A stretch of DNA of 64,000 bases. It comes from Flavobacterium macrobrachii (GTDB lineage Bacteria > Bacteroidota > Bacteroidia > Flavobacteriales > Flavobacteriaceae). The position numbers and the translations under genes are program-made. This document shows positions 8,319 through 17,743 of this stretch, piece by piece. The stretch's first letter is position 1. Each line of letters begins with the position of its first letter. The notes below the pieces were generated by a model, which did no database searches, was not told the DNA's origin, and saw nothing but the letters and a program-made list of their open reading frames with translations. The DNA is taken from positions 1 to 64,000 of the forward strand of contig NZ_JACTAC010000007.1 of the NCBI RefSeq assembly GCF_014486675.1, written 5' to 3'.

Positions 8319-8839
8319 TTCTCCTGAAAAACATTTTGTTATTCAACAACATTTTTCAAAACCTTATTTAAAACTCTACCCAAAATAAATCAAAACTTAA
8401 ACTTGATTTATTCTAATCATTCTATTCAACTATTTTCAACAACTTTATTTAGCAAGTTTCAATAGTAAAAAGGGCTTAAAATTTTAGTAAGCATTCTCAA
8501 ACGATTCTCAAAAACCACTTTAGATTCGATTTAAGACCACTTTATTTTTTAAACTCCCGATACTCGACAACAAAAAAATCGAGTCAGAAACACACGAAAA
8601 AACACCTATACGAGTCAAATTTTGATACAAAAAAGAAAAAACTCAAAAACCATTCACTCGTATTTGGATATCATTCACTATCAAACGAGTGTATTCTACC
8701 ATAAACACCTGATTTCATAAGGCTTAAGAAGCATATCCTTTTTAGTTTTACATCGTGAAAGTGTCCTACTTGCCTCAAATCGATTAACAAGGAACACACT
8801 GAAACAGAAAGTTAAACACAAACTATAAAGTCTCAAATT
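8319..8839. other. 521-nt intergenic region with inverted repeats
   Basis: There is no supported ORF. It contains two imperfect hairpins built on the same word: ACTCGA (8562-8567) with TCGAGT (8579-8584), and CACTCGT (8655-8661) with ACGAGTG (8685-8691), plus a further lone CGAGTC near 8615. These could be operator sites or an sRNA leader for the small repeat protein gene downstream. No terminator with a T-run was found after the LytTR gene. Confidence 0.4.
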
Positions 8840-9094
8840 ATGAAAAAATTAGTATCAACATTCGGATTATTAGCATTATTGTTAGTAGTTACGTCATTCA
8901 CAACTCCAATTGAATCAGGTGGAAAAAAACCAGTTGTTCCTGAATTCGCTTCTGGTGGAAAAAAACCAGTTGTTCCTGAATTTACATCTGGTGGAAAAAA
9001 ACCAGTTGTTCCTGAATTTACTTCTGGTGGAAAGAAACCAGTTGTTCCAGAATATACATCTGGCGGAAAGAAACCAGTTGTTCCTGAGTGGTAA
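8840..9094 (+). CDS. small secreted protein made of 12-residue repeats
   Basis: 84 residues. Residues 1-22 are a signal peptide (MKKLVSTFGLLALLLVVTSF). The whole mature part is SGGKKPVVPE followed by F/Y and A/T, five times, the last ending in W. A basic, proline-containing periodic chain of this kind suggests a surface or envelope polymer-like peptide; no family is recognised. It sits between the LytTR regulator and the histidine kinase, so it may be a target of either. A read-through on the opposite strand is also open but is a by-product of the 36-nt period. Confidence 0.75.
   Translation: MKKLVSTFGLLALLLVVTSFTTPIESGGKKPVVPEFASGGKKPVVPEFTSGGKKPVVPEFTSGGKKPVVPEYTSGGKKPVVPEW
8915..9091 (+). 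repeat. 36-nt coding tandem repeat (five units)
   Basis: Units start at 8915, 8951, 8987, 9023 and 9059; the last is 33 nt. Units differ mainly at third codon positions and at the residue after PVVPE, which indicates selection on the protein. Confidence 0.9.
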
Positions 9095-9120
9095 AATACT
9101 ATTCTATTTAACATATATAT

Positions 9121-9152
9121 TCAAAGCCATCTTTTTAAGGTGGCTTTTTTAA
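9121..9152 (+). terminator. intrinsic terminator
   Basis: AAAGCCATCTT pairs with AAGGTGGCTTT (one G-T pair) and is followed by Ts, 29 nt after the small repeat-protein stop. Confidence 0.75.
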
Positions 9153-9163
9153 TTGTCTTTTAC

Positions 9164-9171
9164 TATATTTG
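9164..9171 (+). promoter_or_regulatory. -7 element TATATTTG of the kinase operon
   Basis: TATATTTG lies 16 nt before the TTG start of the histidine kinase. Transcription from it would begin only about 10 nt before the start codon, which supports the TTG start. Confidence 0.6.
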
Positions 9172-9187
9172 AGAAATATTTTTTGCT

Positions 9188-11209
9188 TTGAAAAACTATT
9201 TCTATTTTTTATTCTTTTTTCTTATACCTTTTGGTTGTGATAACACCAAAGGAAACAAACTAGTTGAAAAAAGTACAAATGATAGCTCGTCTATTTATTT
9301 AGACAAAGCACAAAAGAAAAACATAAAGCAATCTGAAAAATTAAAATACTACAAAAAATCTTTCTCTATTCTAAAAAACCAAACAAACGATTCTATCACT
9401 AGAAGTAAATTGTTTGAATTGACCAAAGAATTATATAAAAATAATTTTTCTGAAGATTTTTTGGAATCTGCTAATTTATTAACCACACTATCTACAAAAG
9501 CAAAAGACAGTTTTTATTTAGCACAGATACACAGAAGCAAAGGAAATTATTATAAAAATCTTCCAAATTATGACAGTTCGTTTATTCATTATACGGAAGC
9601 TGAAAAAATCTTAAAAAAAATAAAAAACAACGATGGCCTGTCGTTAGTCTTAATAAATAGAAGTTTAATACAATTTGACACTGGTGATTATACTGGCGCT
9701 GATAAAGCATTAAACAGTGCTTATTTAATTTCAAAAAAGAATAATGAAATTGCTAGCCTATATGCTATTTCTGTGATGATGGGTTTAACATCAATGGAAA
9801 CCAAAGATTTTGACAAAGCAATAAAATACTTCAACAACGGATTAGAAATTATTAAAAACAACAACAATTTATTAGGTGAATTCAATAAAGAAACCTGTCT
9901 AAACAACATTGGTTTGTCTTATCAAAAAAAAGAAGATTATAAAAAATCAATAGATTTTTTTAAAACCGCATTAAAAAACAAATCTATTAAAAGTGAAGAT
10001 CCTGAACTCTACAGTTTACTAATCGACAATCTAGGCTATTCGTATTTAAAAACAGGGAATTTAGATGAAGCGTTAAAGCTTTTCTTAGAATCCTTAAAAA
10101 TTAGAGAAGAATTAAAATATTACAACTTAATTGTACTAAGTAAAGTACATCTTTCTGAATATTATCGACAAATAAAAGATACATCGAACGCAAAAAAAGA
10201 AATAACAGAAGCTTTATTTATAGCCAAAAAGAAAAAAACGCATAGAGATTATATCGCCGCACTTAAACAAGCATCAATTATTGACGTTCAAAACGCTTCC
10301 ACTTATTCTAAAGAATATATTCGATTAAGCGATAGCATTCGAAATGTTGAAATTTTATCCCAGGAAAAATTTGCACGTATCCAGCTTGAAACCGACGAAA
10401 TTATTAAAGAAAAAGATATTTTAGAAGACAAAAACAGAAGTCTTTTATATACTTTTATTGGCGTAGTTTTTTTATTATCGATGCTATTTGTTGTTAGAGC
10501 ACAACGCGCGAGAACCAAAGAATTAATGTTCAAGCAAGCACAACAAAGAGCTAACGAAGAAATATACAATCTATTAATGGCGCAACAAGATGTCATTGAT
10601 CAAAGTAGAGAAATTGAAAAAAAGAAAATTGCCCGCGATCTTCACGATGGAATTTTAAGCCGAATGTTTGGCGCAAGACTAAATCTAGATAGTATCAATC
10701 ATTTGGACGATCCAGAATCTGTGAAGAAAAGATTAGAATATTTGAATGAGTTAAAAGAAATCGAACAAGACATTCGTGAAATTTCGCATGACCTTAGCCG
10801 TGAAAAACAAGATTTAATTAATAACTTTGTTTCCATTACAACCAATTTATTTGAAGAACAAACTGCAACTCACTCGGCAAAGCTGACTTATTTTATGGAC
10901 AGTTCAATCAAATGGGATTTAGTTAAAAATAATATTAAAATAAACGTTTTCAGAATTTTACAAGAAGGTTTACAAAACATCAACAAGTATGCAAAAGCCA
11001 ATACCATTACTGTAAACTTTAGAAAAGAAAACAACGAATTACACATTTCTATCGAAGATGATGGAATTGGATTTGACGTATCTAAGAAAAGTAAAGGAAT
11101 TGGAATGCAAAATATGATTTCACGTGCCATTGATTGCAACGGAAAGCTAGACATCAATTCAAGTAAAGAAAACGGCACAAAAATCACTCTTAATATACCT
11201 TTAGAATAA
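9188..11209 (+). CDS. TPR-containing sensor histidine kinase (HisKA_3 type)
   Basis: 673 residues starting at TTG; no upstream ATG exists. The N-terminus is a lipoprotein-like signal (FFFLIPFGC). Tetratricopeptide repeats fill about residues 70-390 (for example DFDKAIKYFNNGLEII, NLDEALKLFLESLKIREE), then one membrane segment near 418-436, a coiled coil, the HisKA_3 phospho-acceptor box ARDLHDGILSR, and an HATPase_c domain (LQNINKYAKA, IEDDGIGFD, KGIGMQNM). It would sense through periplasmic TPRs and phosphorylate the regulator encoded 6 nt downstream. This architecture is common in Flavobacteriia. Confidence 0.92.
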   Translation: MKNYFYFLFFFLIPFGCDNTKGNKLVEKSTNDSSSIYLDKAQKKNIKQSEKLKYYKKSFSILKNQTNDSITRSKLFELTKELYKNNFSEDFLESANLLTTLSTKAKDSFYLAQIHRSKGNYYKNLPNYDSSFIHYTEAEKILKKIKNNDGLSLVLINRSLIQFDTGDYTGADKALNSAYLISKKNNEIASLYAISVMMGLTSMETKDFDKAIKYFNNGLEIIKNNNNLLGEFNKETCLNNIGLSYQKKEDYKKSIDFFKTALKNKSIKSEDPELYSLLIDNLGYSYLKTGNLDEALKLFLESLKIREELKYYNLIVLSKVHLSEYYRQIKDTSNAKKEITEALFIAKKKKTHRDYIAALKQASIIDVQNASTYSKEYIRLSDSIRNVEILSQEKFARIQLETDEIIKEKDILEDKNRSLLYTFIGVVFLLSMLFVVRAQRARTKELMFKQAQQRANEEIYNLLMAQQDVIDQSREIEKKKIARDLHDGILSRMFGARLNLDSINHLDDPESVKKRLEYLNELKEIEQDIREISHDLSREKQDLINNFVSITTNLFEEQTATHSAKLTYFMDSSIKWDLVKNNIKINVFRILQEGLQNINKYAKANTITVNFRKENNELHISIEDDGIGFDVSKKSKGIGMQNMISRAIDCNGKLDINSSKENGTKITLNIPLE

Positions 11210-11215
11210 AAAAAT

Positions 11216-11887
11216 ATGGACAGCAAAAATCCCGTTAACGTATTAATCGTAGATGATCATCCGTTTATTATTCAAGCATATAAAAACGCATTGAATAAAT
11301 ACAGCGAACAAGGTATAGAATTCATTGTAACCCAAGCAAATGATTGTAAAACAGGTTATGAGTTAATTACTGACGAAAACAACGACTTTCATTTAGCAAT
11401 GTTCGATGTCAGTATGCCCGAATATGCCGAAAAAAACATTCATTCTGGTGAAGATTTAGCAAAGCTAATGACCGAAAGAATGCCTGAATGCCGAATTATT
11501 CTGCTAACGATGCACGTTGAATTTGACAAAATAAATTCCATCATCAAAAACGTAAATCCAAACGGATTGGTTATTAAAAACGACATTACTTTCAACGAAT
11601 TGATTTTTGCTTTAGACAAAATTCTAAAAAACGAGAAATATTACAGCCAAACTGTTGTAACGATGTTTGGACAATCAGATTTTAATATTTTAGAACTTGA
11701 TTCGCTCGACAAACAAATTTTAGTTCATCTTTCTAACGGATTTGAATCACAACAAATCACGCGACACGTTCCGCTAAAAGTTGACATTATCGAGTTTAGA
11801 ATTGAGCGTTTAAAAGAACTTTTCAATATAAAAGGCGCGACTCACATCGAATTAGTAAAATTAGCCCGATTAAGAGGAATTATTTAG
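11216..11887 (+). CDS. response regulator, NarL/LuxR-like
   Basis: 223 residues. The receiver is intact: DD at 13-14, phospho-acceptor D64 in LAMFDVSMPE, Thr in LLTMH and Lys in VIKND. The C-terminal part (about 155-223) resembles a LuxR-type helix-turn-helix but is divergent (LDKQILVHLSNGFESQQI), lacking the canonical tail. It starts 6 nt after the kinase and is its obvious partner. It converges with thiL with only 12 nt between stops and no terminator visible. Confidence 0.88.
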   Translation: MDSKNPVNVLIVDDHPFIIQAYKNALNKYSEQGIEFIVTQANDCKTGYELITDENNDFHLAMFDVSMPEYAEKNIHSGEDLAKLMTERMPECRIILLTMHVEFDKINSIIKNVNPNGLVIKNDITFNELIFALDKILKNEKYYSQTVVTMFGQSDFNILELDSLDKQILVHLSNGFESQQITRHVPLKVDIIEFRIERLKELFNIKGATHIELVKLARLRGII

Positions 11888-11899
11888 ATTGCTGAAAAT

Positions 11900-12946
11900 C
11901 TATTCTTCCAAAGCATTCCAACCACGAGCTTTCAGTGGAATTTTGGTATTTGCTCTCGTAATTAAATGCGAACTTTCCTCTTCTTTTACAATATGACCAA
12001 CAACCGTAAAATTTGGATTGGCTTTTATTTTATCAAAATCATCCAAAGCAATGGTAAACAATAATTCGTAATCTTCGCCGCCATTAATTGCAATCGTAGT
12101 AGAATCGATATTAAATTCTTCGCAAACATTGATAAACTGCGGATCAACTGGAATTTTTTCTTCGTATAGATTACACCCAACTTTACTTTGCTTACAAATA
12201 TGAAGTATTTCAGATGACAATCCGTCCGAAACATCAATCATCGACGTTGGTTTTACATTTAATTGCTCCAAAAGTTCTCTGATATCTGTTCGAGCTTCGG
12301 GTTTTAACTGACGTTCAATCAAATAAGTATACGCATCTAAATCAGGTTGATTATTTGGATTTACTTGAAAAACTTGCTTTTCACGTTCCAAAACCTGCAA
12401 ACCCATATAAGCCGAACCTAAATCTCCAGTTACAATCAACAAATCGCCTTCTTTTGCACCATTTCTGTACACAATTTCATCTTCATTAGCTTCGCCAATT
12501 GCTGTAATCGAAATAATCAAACCTTTTTGAGACGAAGTTGTATCGCCACCAATAACATCGATATTATATACTTTTGCCGCCAAAGTTATTCCGTCAAAAA
12601 GTTCCTCTAAAGCTTCCAACGGAAAACGATTAGAAACCGCAACAGAAACGGTTATCTGAGTTGGTTTAGCATTCATTGCACAAATATCAGAAAGATTGAC
12701 TACTACTGCTTTGTAACCCAAATGTCGCAACGGCATATACGCCAAATCAAAATGAACTCCTTCAATTAATAAATCCGTAGAAACGACTGCTTTTTTTGTT
12801 CCAAAATCCAAAACAGCAGCATCATCACCAATACTTTTTAGTGTTGAGGCGTTTTTTACATCAAAATTTTTAGTTAAATGATCAATCAATCCAAATTCGC
12901 CTAATTGTGACAATTGCGTTCGTTGCGGGGTTTTATCTTCTAGCAT
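11900..12946 (-). CDS. thiL: thiamine-monophosphate kinase
   Basis: 348 residues, normal for ThiL, which phosphorylates thiamine monophosphate to the diphosphate coenzyme with ATP. Typical blocks are the N-terminal GEFGLIDHLT, SIGDDAAVLD, STDLLIEGVHF, the Gly-rich VIGGDTTSS and IDVSDGLSSE, and NGGEDYELLFT. A single-gene unit read toward the response regulator. Its own -7 element lies at 12967-12974. Confidence 0.95.
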   Translation of the reverse strand: MLEDKTPQRTQLSQLGEFGLIDHLTKNFDVKNASTLKSIGDDAAVLDFGTKKAVVSTDLLIEGVHFDLAYMPLRHLGYKAVVVNLSDICAMNAKPTQITVSVAVSNRFPLEALEELFDGITLAAKVYNIDVIGGDTTSSQKGLIISITAIGEANEDEIVYRNGAKEGDLLIVTGDLGSAYMGLQVLEREKQVFQVNPNNQPDLDAYTYLIERQLKPEARTDIRELLEQLNVKPTSMIDVSDGLSSEILHICKQSKVGCNLYEEKIPVDPQFINVCEEFNIDSTTIAINGGEDYELLFTIALDDFDKIKANPNFTVVGHIVKEEESSHLITRANTKIPLKARGWNALEE

Positions 12947-12966
12947 ATTGTTTAATTTAAAAACAA

Positions 12967-12974
12967 CAAAGGTA
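12967..12974 (-). promoter_or_regulatory. -7 element TACCTTTG of thiL
   Basis: Read on the minus strand, TACCTTTG lies 20 nt before the thiL ATG and matches TAnnTTTG. Confidence 0.5.
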
Positions 12975-13023
12975 CAAAGGATTTTTGGTACTAAAAATTT
13001 AATTAAAATTGGTCAATACTTGT

Positions 13024-13031
13024 TATATTTG
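13024..13031 (+). promoter_or_regulatory. -7 element TATATTTG of the ABC operon
   Basis: TATATTTG with a TTG about 12 nt upstream, 74 nt before the ATPase ATG. It is back-to-back with the thiL promoter. Confidence 0.5.
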
Positions 13032-13105
13032 GAAATAATGTAACTTTTTACACAAAACTGTAACCAATAGTGATAAATAATCTTTAAAAACATAAATACC
13101 AAAAT

Positions 13106-13981
13106 ATGAAACTTCAAATAGCCAACTTAACAAAAACGTATTCCAATGGCGTTAAAGCATTAGACAATCTCAATCTTGAAATAGGAACTGGAATGTTCGG
13201 ACTCCTTGGTCCAAATGGTGCCGGAAAATCATCTTTAATGCGAACGATTGCTACCATACAAAAACCCGACTCAGGAAGTATTTCTTTTGATGAAATCAAT
13301 GTTCTGGAAGATCAAAATGCATTGCGAAAAGTTCTAGGTTATTTGCCTCAAGAATTTGGTGTTTATCCTAATATGTCTGCGGAACGATTGTTGGACTATT
13401 TTGCGCAGTTAAAAGGAATTTCTTCTTCAAATGATAGAAAAGCTATTGTAAAACAAGTCCTTGAAGTAACCAATCTTTGGGAGGTTCGCAAAAAAAGCGT
13501 TAGCGGTTATTCTGGTGGAATGAAACAACGTTTTGGAATTGCACAATTGCTTTTAAACAATCCAAAACTGATTATTGTTGACGAACCAACCGCTGGTTTG
13601 GATCCAGCAGAAAGACACCGATTTTTGAATGTTTTACGTGAAATTGGTACCAATCACACTGTAATTTTTTCTACTCACATTGTGGATGACGTAAAAGAAC
13701 TTTGTAATGATTTGGCAATTCTTAACGGTGGAAAAATATTGTATCGTGGAACTCCAACCGAAGCTACAAAAGAATTGGAAGGAAAAATTTGGATGCGAAT
13801 TGTAGAACGCGACGAATTGGAAAAATTTGAGAAAGAATTCAATATTATTTCTTCAAATTACAACCAAGACAACACACTAAACATCAGAGTTTTTAGTGAA
13901 ACTAAACCCGATGAAACTTTTGTTCAAGCAACGCCACATTTGGAAGATGTTTATTTTGTAACCTTAAAAAAAGATAACTAA
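13106..13981 (+). CDS. ABC transporter ATP-binding protein
   Basis: 291 residues. Walker A GPNGAGKSS (35-43), signature VSGYSGGMKQR, Walker B LIIVDEPTAGLD and the H-loop STHIVDD are intact. The C-terminal 60 residues are the extension usual in ABC-2 type exporters. It should energise the large permease-peptidase protein encoded 2 nt downstream. The substrate cannot be told from sequence. Confidence 0.93.
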   Translation: MKLQIANLTKTYSNGVKALDNLNLEIGTGMFGLLGPNGAGKSSLMRTIATIQKPDSGSISFDEINVLEDQNALRKVLGYLPQEFGVYPNMSAERLLDYFAQLKGISSSNDRKAIVKQVLEVTNLWEVRKKSVSGYSGGMKQRFGIAQLLLNNPKLIIVDEPTAGLDPAERHRFLNVLREIGTNHTVIFSTHIVDDVKELCNDLAILNGGKILYRGTPTEATKELEGKIWMRIVERDELEKFEKEFNIISSNYNQDNTLNIRVFSETKPDETFVQATPHLEDVYFVTLKKDN

Positions 13982-13983
13982 TT

Positions 13984-16900
13984 ATGTTTTCTACCATATT
14001 TTCATTTGAATTTAAAAGATGGTTTAGAAACCTTTCTTTTTACATCTATTTTGCGGTTCTTTTCCTGTTTTCGTTTTTTATAATGGCCGGAGCTGTTGGT
14101 TATTTTGATAGTTTTACGGTTACAACCTCATCAAATACCATCGCAAATTCGCCATTAGCCATCAACGGAATGATTGCCGGAATGTCGCAATTGGTCTACT
14201 TTATTGTGCCAACAATCATTGGTGCAACGGTTTATCGGGATTTTAAATACAATATGCATACCGTATTATTTTCTTATCCGTTTAATAAGTTAAGCTATTT
14301 ATTGAGCAAGTTTTTAAGCGGATTAACAATCACGATTATCATTACGTTTTCGGTAGGATTAGGATTTTTGTTTGCAACCGTTTTACCATTTGCCAATCAG
14401 GACATTTTAGGTCCAATCAATCTTTGGTCCTATTTTCAGGCTTATATCATTTTTGTTGTTCCGAACATCATTTTTGCTGGAGTAATCATTTTTGCATTGG
14501 TTACACTTACTCGAAATGTCTATATCGGATTTATATTTGTAATTGTTCTTTTTCTTATACAAGCGTTGATAAGCAATCTTACCAACAATATGGAAAATTT
14601 ATATGCTGCAGCATTAATTGAACCTTTTGGTGGCGATGCTTTGAATTATGTTACCAAATATTGGACAAATGAAGAACAAAACACGCTCGATCTTCCTTTT
14701 GCGGATGTAATTGTTTACAACCGATTGATTTGGCTTGGTGTTTCGGCATTGATTTTTGTTGGCTTGTATTTTGCATTTTCATTTTCACATTCGCCAATAA
14801 CTTTGGGAAAAAAGAAAAAAGCAGAACGCGTTGTAAAAAACAACTTTGGAAGTATTGTAAAAATCGATTTGCCAAAAGTAAAATACGATTATTCATTTTT
14901 ACAAAACCTAAAAACTTCTTGGAATTTATCCGATTTTGAGTTTAAATCAATTACCAAAAACTGGGTTTTTATCTCGGTAATGGCAATTTTGATGCTTTTC
15001 ATCATTATTTCTGGATTTACGCTAGGTCAAGAACTTTTTGGAACACTAACTTATCCTGTAACGTGGAAAGTAATTCAAGCGATTGGCGGAAATATTGACT
15101 TTTTTAGCAAAATATTGATTTATCTTTTTGCTGGAGTTTTATTGCAACAATCGGCAACCAGTAGAATGAATTTATTGGTAGATTCTACGCCAATTCCAAA
15201 CTGGTCATTGCTTTTATCTAAGTTTTTAGCTTTGGTAAAAATGACGTTGTTGATTATGGTAATCGGAATAATTTCGTGTGTTTTGGTCCAAATTTATCAT
15301 GGCTTTTATGATTTTGATTTCGCGCAATACATCAAAGAATTCTTTGGTTTTAGATTGATAATTTCTATTATATTAATCTTTTTTGCACTTTTTATTCAAT
15401 CATTATTCAAAAATTACCTTGCTGGATTTTTTACCATATTAGTCATTCTAATTGCATGGAATTCTTTAGGTTTTATAGGAATTGAACAACCTTATTTCTT
15501 CTTTAACTCAGGTTCAGATTACAGTTATTCTGACATGAATGGCTTTGGAAACATCAACAATTTTATAGCGTATAAAATCTATTGGATGTTATTTGGATTT
15601 GTACTTTTTGGATTAACACTTTTGTTCTGGCGAAGAGGAATTTTATCAGGAATAAAAGAAAGAATGCGCAACGTATCTGCTCGATTTAAAGCACCAATCG
15701 CTATTCCAGTAATTGCATCTTTATTAGGATTTTTATTTTTAGGTTATAGCTTTTACAGAGAAAACACTAAGAAAGAAGTTTACTATTCTAGCCAAGAAAG
15801 AGAAGTTCAAAGTGCTGATTTTGAGAAAAAATATAAAAAATTCGAACATTATCCGCAACCTAGAATTGTTGACGTAAATGTAGCAATGGAAATTTTCCCA
15901 AAAGAACGAAACTACAAAGCAACGGTGAAATACATCATGGTCAACAAAACCAACAAACCGATTGATTCGTTGTTTATAAATTATGGCAAAAACCTAAAAG
16001 AAATCAAATTTGAAGCATCAAATAAATTGGTTTCCAATGATACTGTGATGGATTTTGACATTTATAAATTGGACAAACCATTGCAACCCAAAGACACTTT
16101 GAAAGTTTCGTTTATTGTTCAAAATGAAGAAAACTCATTCCTAAAAGATCGTTCACCGGTTATTGAAAATGGAACATTCTTGAACAATGGCATTTTCCCA
16201 AGTTTTGGTTATCCAGAATCGGTGGAACTTTTTGACAATGATGTACGAAAAAAATACAATCTGAAACCTAAAGAGCGAATGCCTTTACCAACAGACAGCA
16301 TTGCAAGACAGAACACCTATATTTCCAACGAAGCCGATTGGATTACGTTTGAAACCATCGTTAGTACTTCGGATGATCAAACGGCAATTGCACCAGGATA
16401 TTTACAAAAACAATGGAAAAAAGACGGTAGAAACTATTTTCATTACAAAATGGATCGACCAATGTTGAATTTCTATGCATTCAATTCAGGAAGATATGAA
16501 GTGAAAAGAGACAAATGGAACGATGTAAATCTTGAAATTTACTATCATAAAAACCATACATATAATTTAGACAGAATGATGGATGCGATGAAAAAATCGT
16601 TGGCTTATTATTCTGAAAATTTTAGTCCATATCAACACAAACAAGCTAGAATTATTGAGTTTCCAAACATGATGGGAACGTTTGCACAATCGTTTGCCAA
16701 TACTATTCCTTTCTCTGAAGCCATTGGTTTTATTGCCAAAGTTGACGAAGAAAATCCTGATGCTGTAGATTATCCATTCTCGGTAGTTTCTCATGAAATT
16801 GCGCATCAATGGTGGGCACATCAAGTAATTGGTGCTAATGTTCAAGGTGCAACATTGCTTTCTGAAAGTTTATCCGAATACAGTTCGCTAAAAGTTTTAG

Positions 16901-17634
16901 AACATCAATATGGAAAACCTCAAATGAGACGATTCTTAAAAGATGCTTTGGATAACTATTTACAAGGTCGAACTTTTGAATGGAAAGAAGAAAAACCGCT
17001 GATGTATAACGAAAATCAACAATACATTCATTACAACAAAGGTTCGCTGGTTTTATATGCTTTAAGCGATTATATTGGCGAAAAAAACATGAACAATGCC
17101 TTGAAAAAATATGTTCAAAAAGTAGCGTTTCAAGAAGCACCATATACCAATTCTATCGAATTAGTAAACGAATTAAGAGCAGCAACGCCAGATAGCTTAA
17201 AATACATCATCAATGATATGTTTGAAACCATTACTTTATATGACAACAAAGTAACCAAAGCAACTTCTAAAAAATTACCTAACGGGAAATATGAAGTTAC
17301 TATCGAATTTGATGTTAGCAAATACAAAGCCAATAAAGACGGAAAACGAATCTTTGCTGACCGAAACGGAAAAACATTGAAAGCAACCAAAAAAGGAAAA
17401 AAATATGCTACTGAATCATATCCGTTGAACGATTATATCGAAATTGGTGTCTTTACTGAAGAAACTATAAAAGGCAAAAAACGTGACAAAGAATTGCATT
17501 TGAAAAAAGTAAAAATCACCGGAATTGAAAATAAAGTCAAAGTTATTGTCAACGAAAAACCGCTCGAAGCCGGCGTTGATCCATATAATAAATTGATTGA
17601 CACACAATCGGATGACAACCGAATGAAGATGTAA
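13984..17634 (+). CDS. ABC-2 permease fused to an M1-family peptidase
   Basis: 1216 residues. Residues about 1-620 carry roughly a dozen membrane segments in two halves of ABC-2 permease type, and a last membrane helix near 575-600. The rest is an exported aminopeptidase-like region with HEIAHQWWAH at 937-946 and SESLSEY following; the candidate zinc ligands are H937, H941 and E961, with a 19-residue spacing where classic M1 enzymes have 18. Permease plus M1 peptidase in one chain is a known Bacteroidota architecture. With the ATPase it forms a complete exporter that may process or sense peptides at the membrane. Confidence 0.92.
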   Translation: MFSTIFSFEFKRWFRNLSFYIYFAVLFLFSFFIMAGAVGYFDSFTVTTSSNTIANSPLAINGMIAGMSQLVYFIVPTIIGATVYRDFKYNMHTVLFSYPFNKLSYLLSKFLSGLTITIIITFSVGLGFLFATVLPFANQDILGPINLWSYFQAYIIFVVPNIIFAGVIIFALVTLTRNVYIGFIFVIVLFLIQALISNLTNNMENLYAAALIEPFGGDALNYVTKYWTNEEQNTLDLPFADVIVYNRLIWLGVSALIFVGLYFAFSFSHSPITLGKKKKAERVVKNNFGSIVKIDLPKVKYDYSFLQNLKTSWNLSDFEFKSITKNWVFISVMAILMLFIIISGFTLGQELFGTLTYPVTWKVIQAIGGNIDFFSKILIYLFAGVLLQQSATSRMNLLVDSTPIPNWSLLLSKFLALVKMTLLIMVIGIISCVLVQIYHGFYDFDFAQYIKEFFGFRLIISIILIFFALFIQSLFKNYLAGFFTILVILIAWNSLGFIGIEQPYFFFNSGSDYSYSDMNGFGNINNFIAYKIYWMLFGFVLFGLTLLFWRRGILSGIKERMRNVSARFKAPIAIPVIASLLGFLFLGYSFYRENTKKEVYYSSQEREVQSADFEKKYKKFEHYPQPRIVDVNVAMEIFPKERNYKATVKYIMVNKTNKPIDSLFINYGKNLKEIKFEASNKLVSNDTVMDFDIYKLDKPLQPKDTLKVSFIVQNEENSFLKDRSPVIENGTFLNNGIFPSFGYPESVELFDNDVRKKYNLKPKERMPLPTDSIARQNTYISNEADWITFETIVSTSDDQTAIAPGYLQKQWKKDGRNYFHYKMDRPMLNFYAFNSGRYEVKRDKWNDVNLEIYYHKNHTYNLDRMMDAMKKSLAYYSENFSPYQHKQARIIEFPNMMGTFAQSFANTIPFSEAIGFIAKVDEENPDAVDYPFSVVSHEIAHQWWAHQVIGANVQGATLLSESLSEYSSLKVLEHQYGKPQMRRFLKDALDNYLQGRTFEWKEEKPLMYNENQQYIHYNKGSLVLYALSDYIGEKNMNNALKKYVQKVAFQEAPYTNSIELVNELRAATPDSLKYIINDMFETITLYDNKVTKATSKKLPNGKYEVTIEFDVSKYKANKDGKRIFADRNGKTLKATKKGKKYATESYPLNDYIEIGVFTEETIKGKKRDKELHLKKVKITGIENKVKVIVNEKPLEAGVDPYNKLIDTQSDDNRMKM

Positions 17635-17643
17635 AAAACTAAA

Positions 17644-17677
17644 ACAGCCGAGAAAATTCTCGGCTGTTTTTTTTTGC
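17644..17677 (+). terminator. intrinsic terminator
   Basis: ACAGCCGAGAA / TTCTCGGCTGT stem (overlapping AATT loop) followed by a run of nine Ts, ending the ABC operon; lepA converges from the right. Confidence 0.85.
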
Positions 17678-17743
17678 AAAAAACCCAACAACTTTCGTCA
17701 TCGGGTTTTGTCTATATTCTTTTCTCTTTATTCTATTTTCCTC

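Noticed and set aside
8833..9114. Open frame opposite the 12-residue repeat protein
   Set aside because: It mirrors the 36-nt repeat and lacks a signal peptide; the + strand frame has one and fits the synonymous changes.
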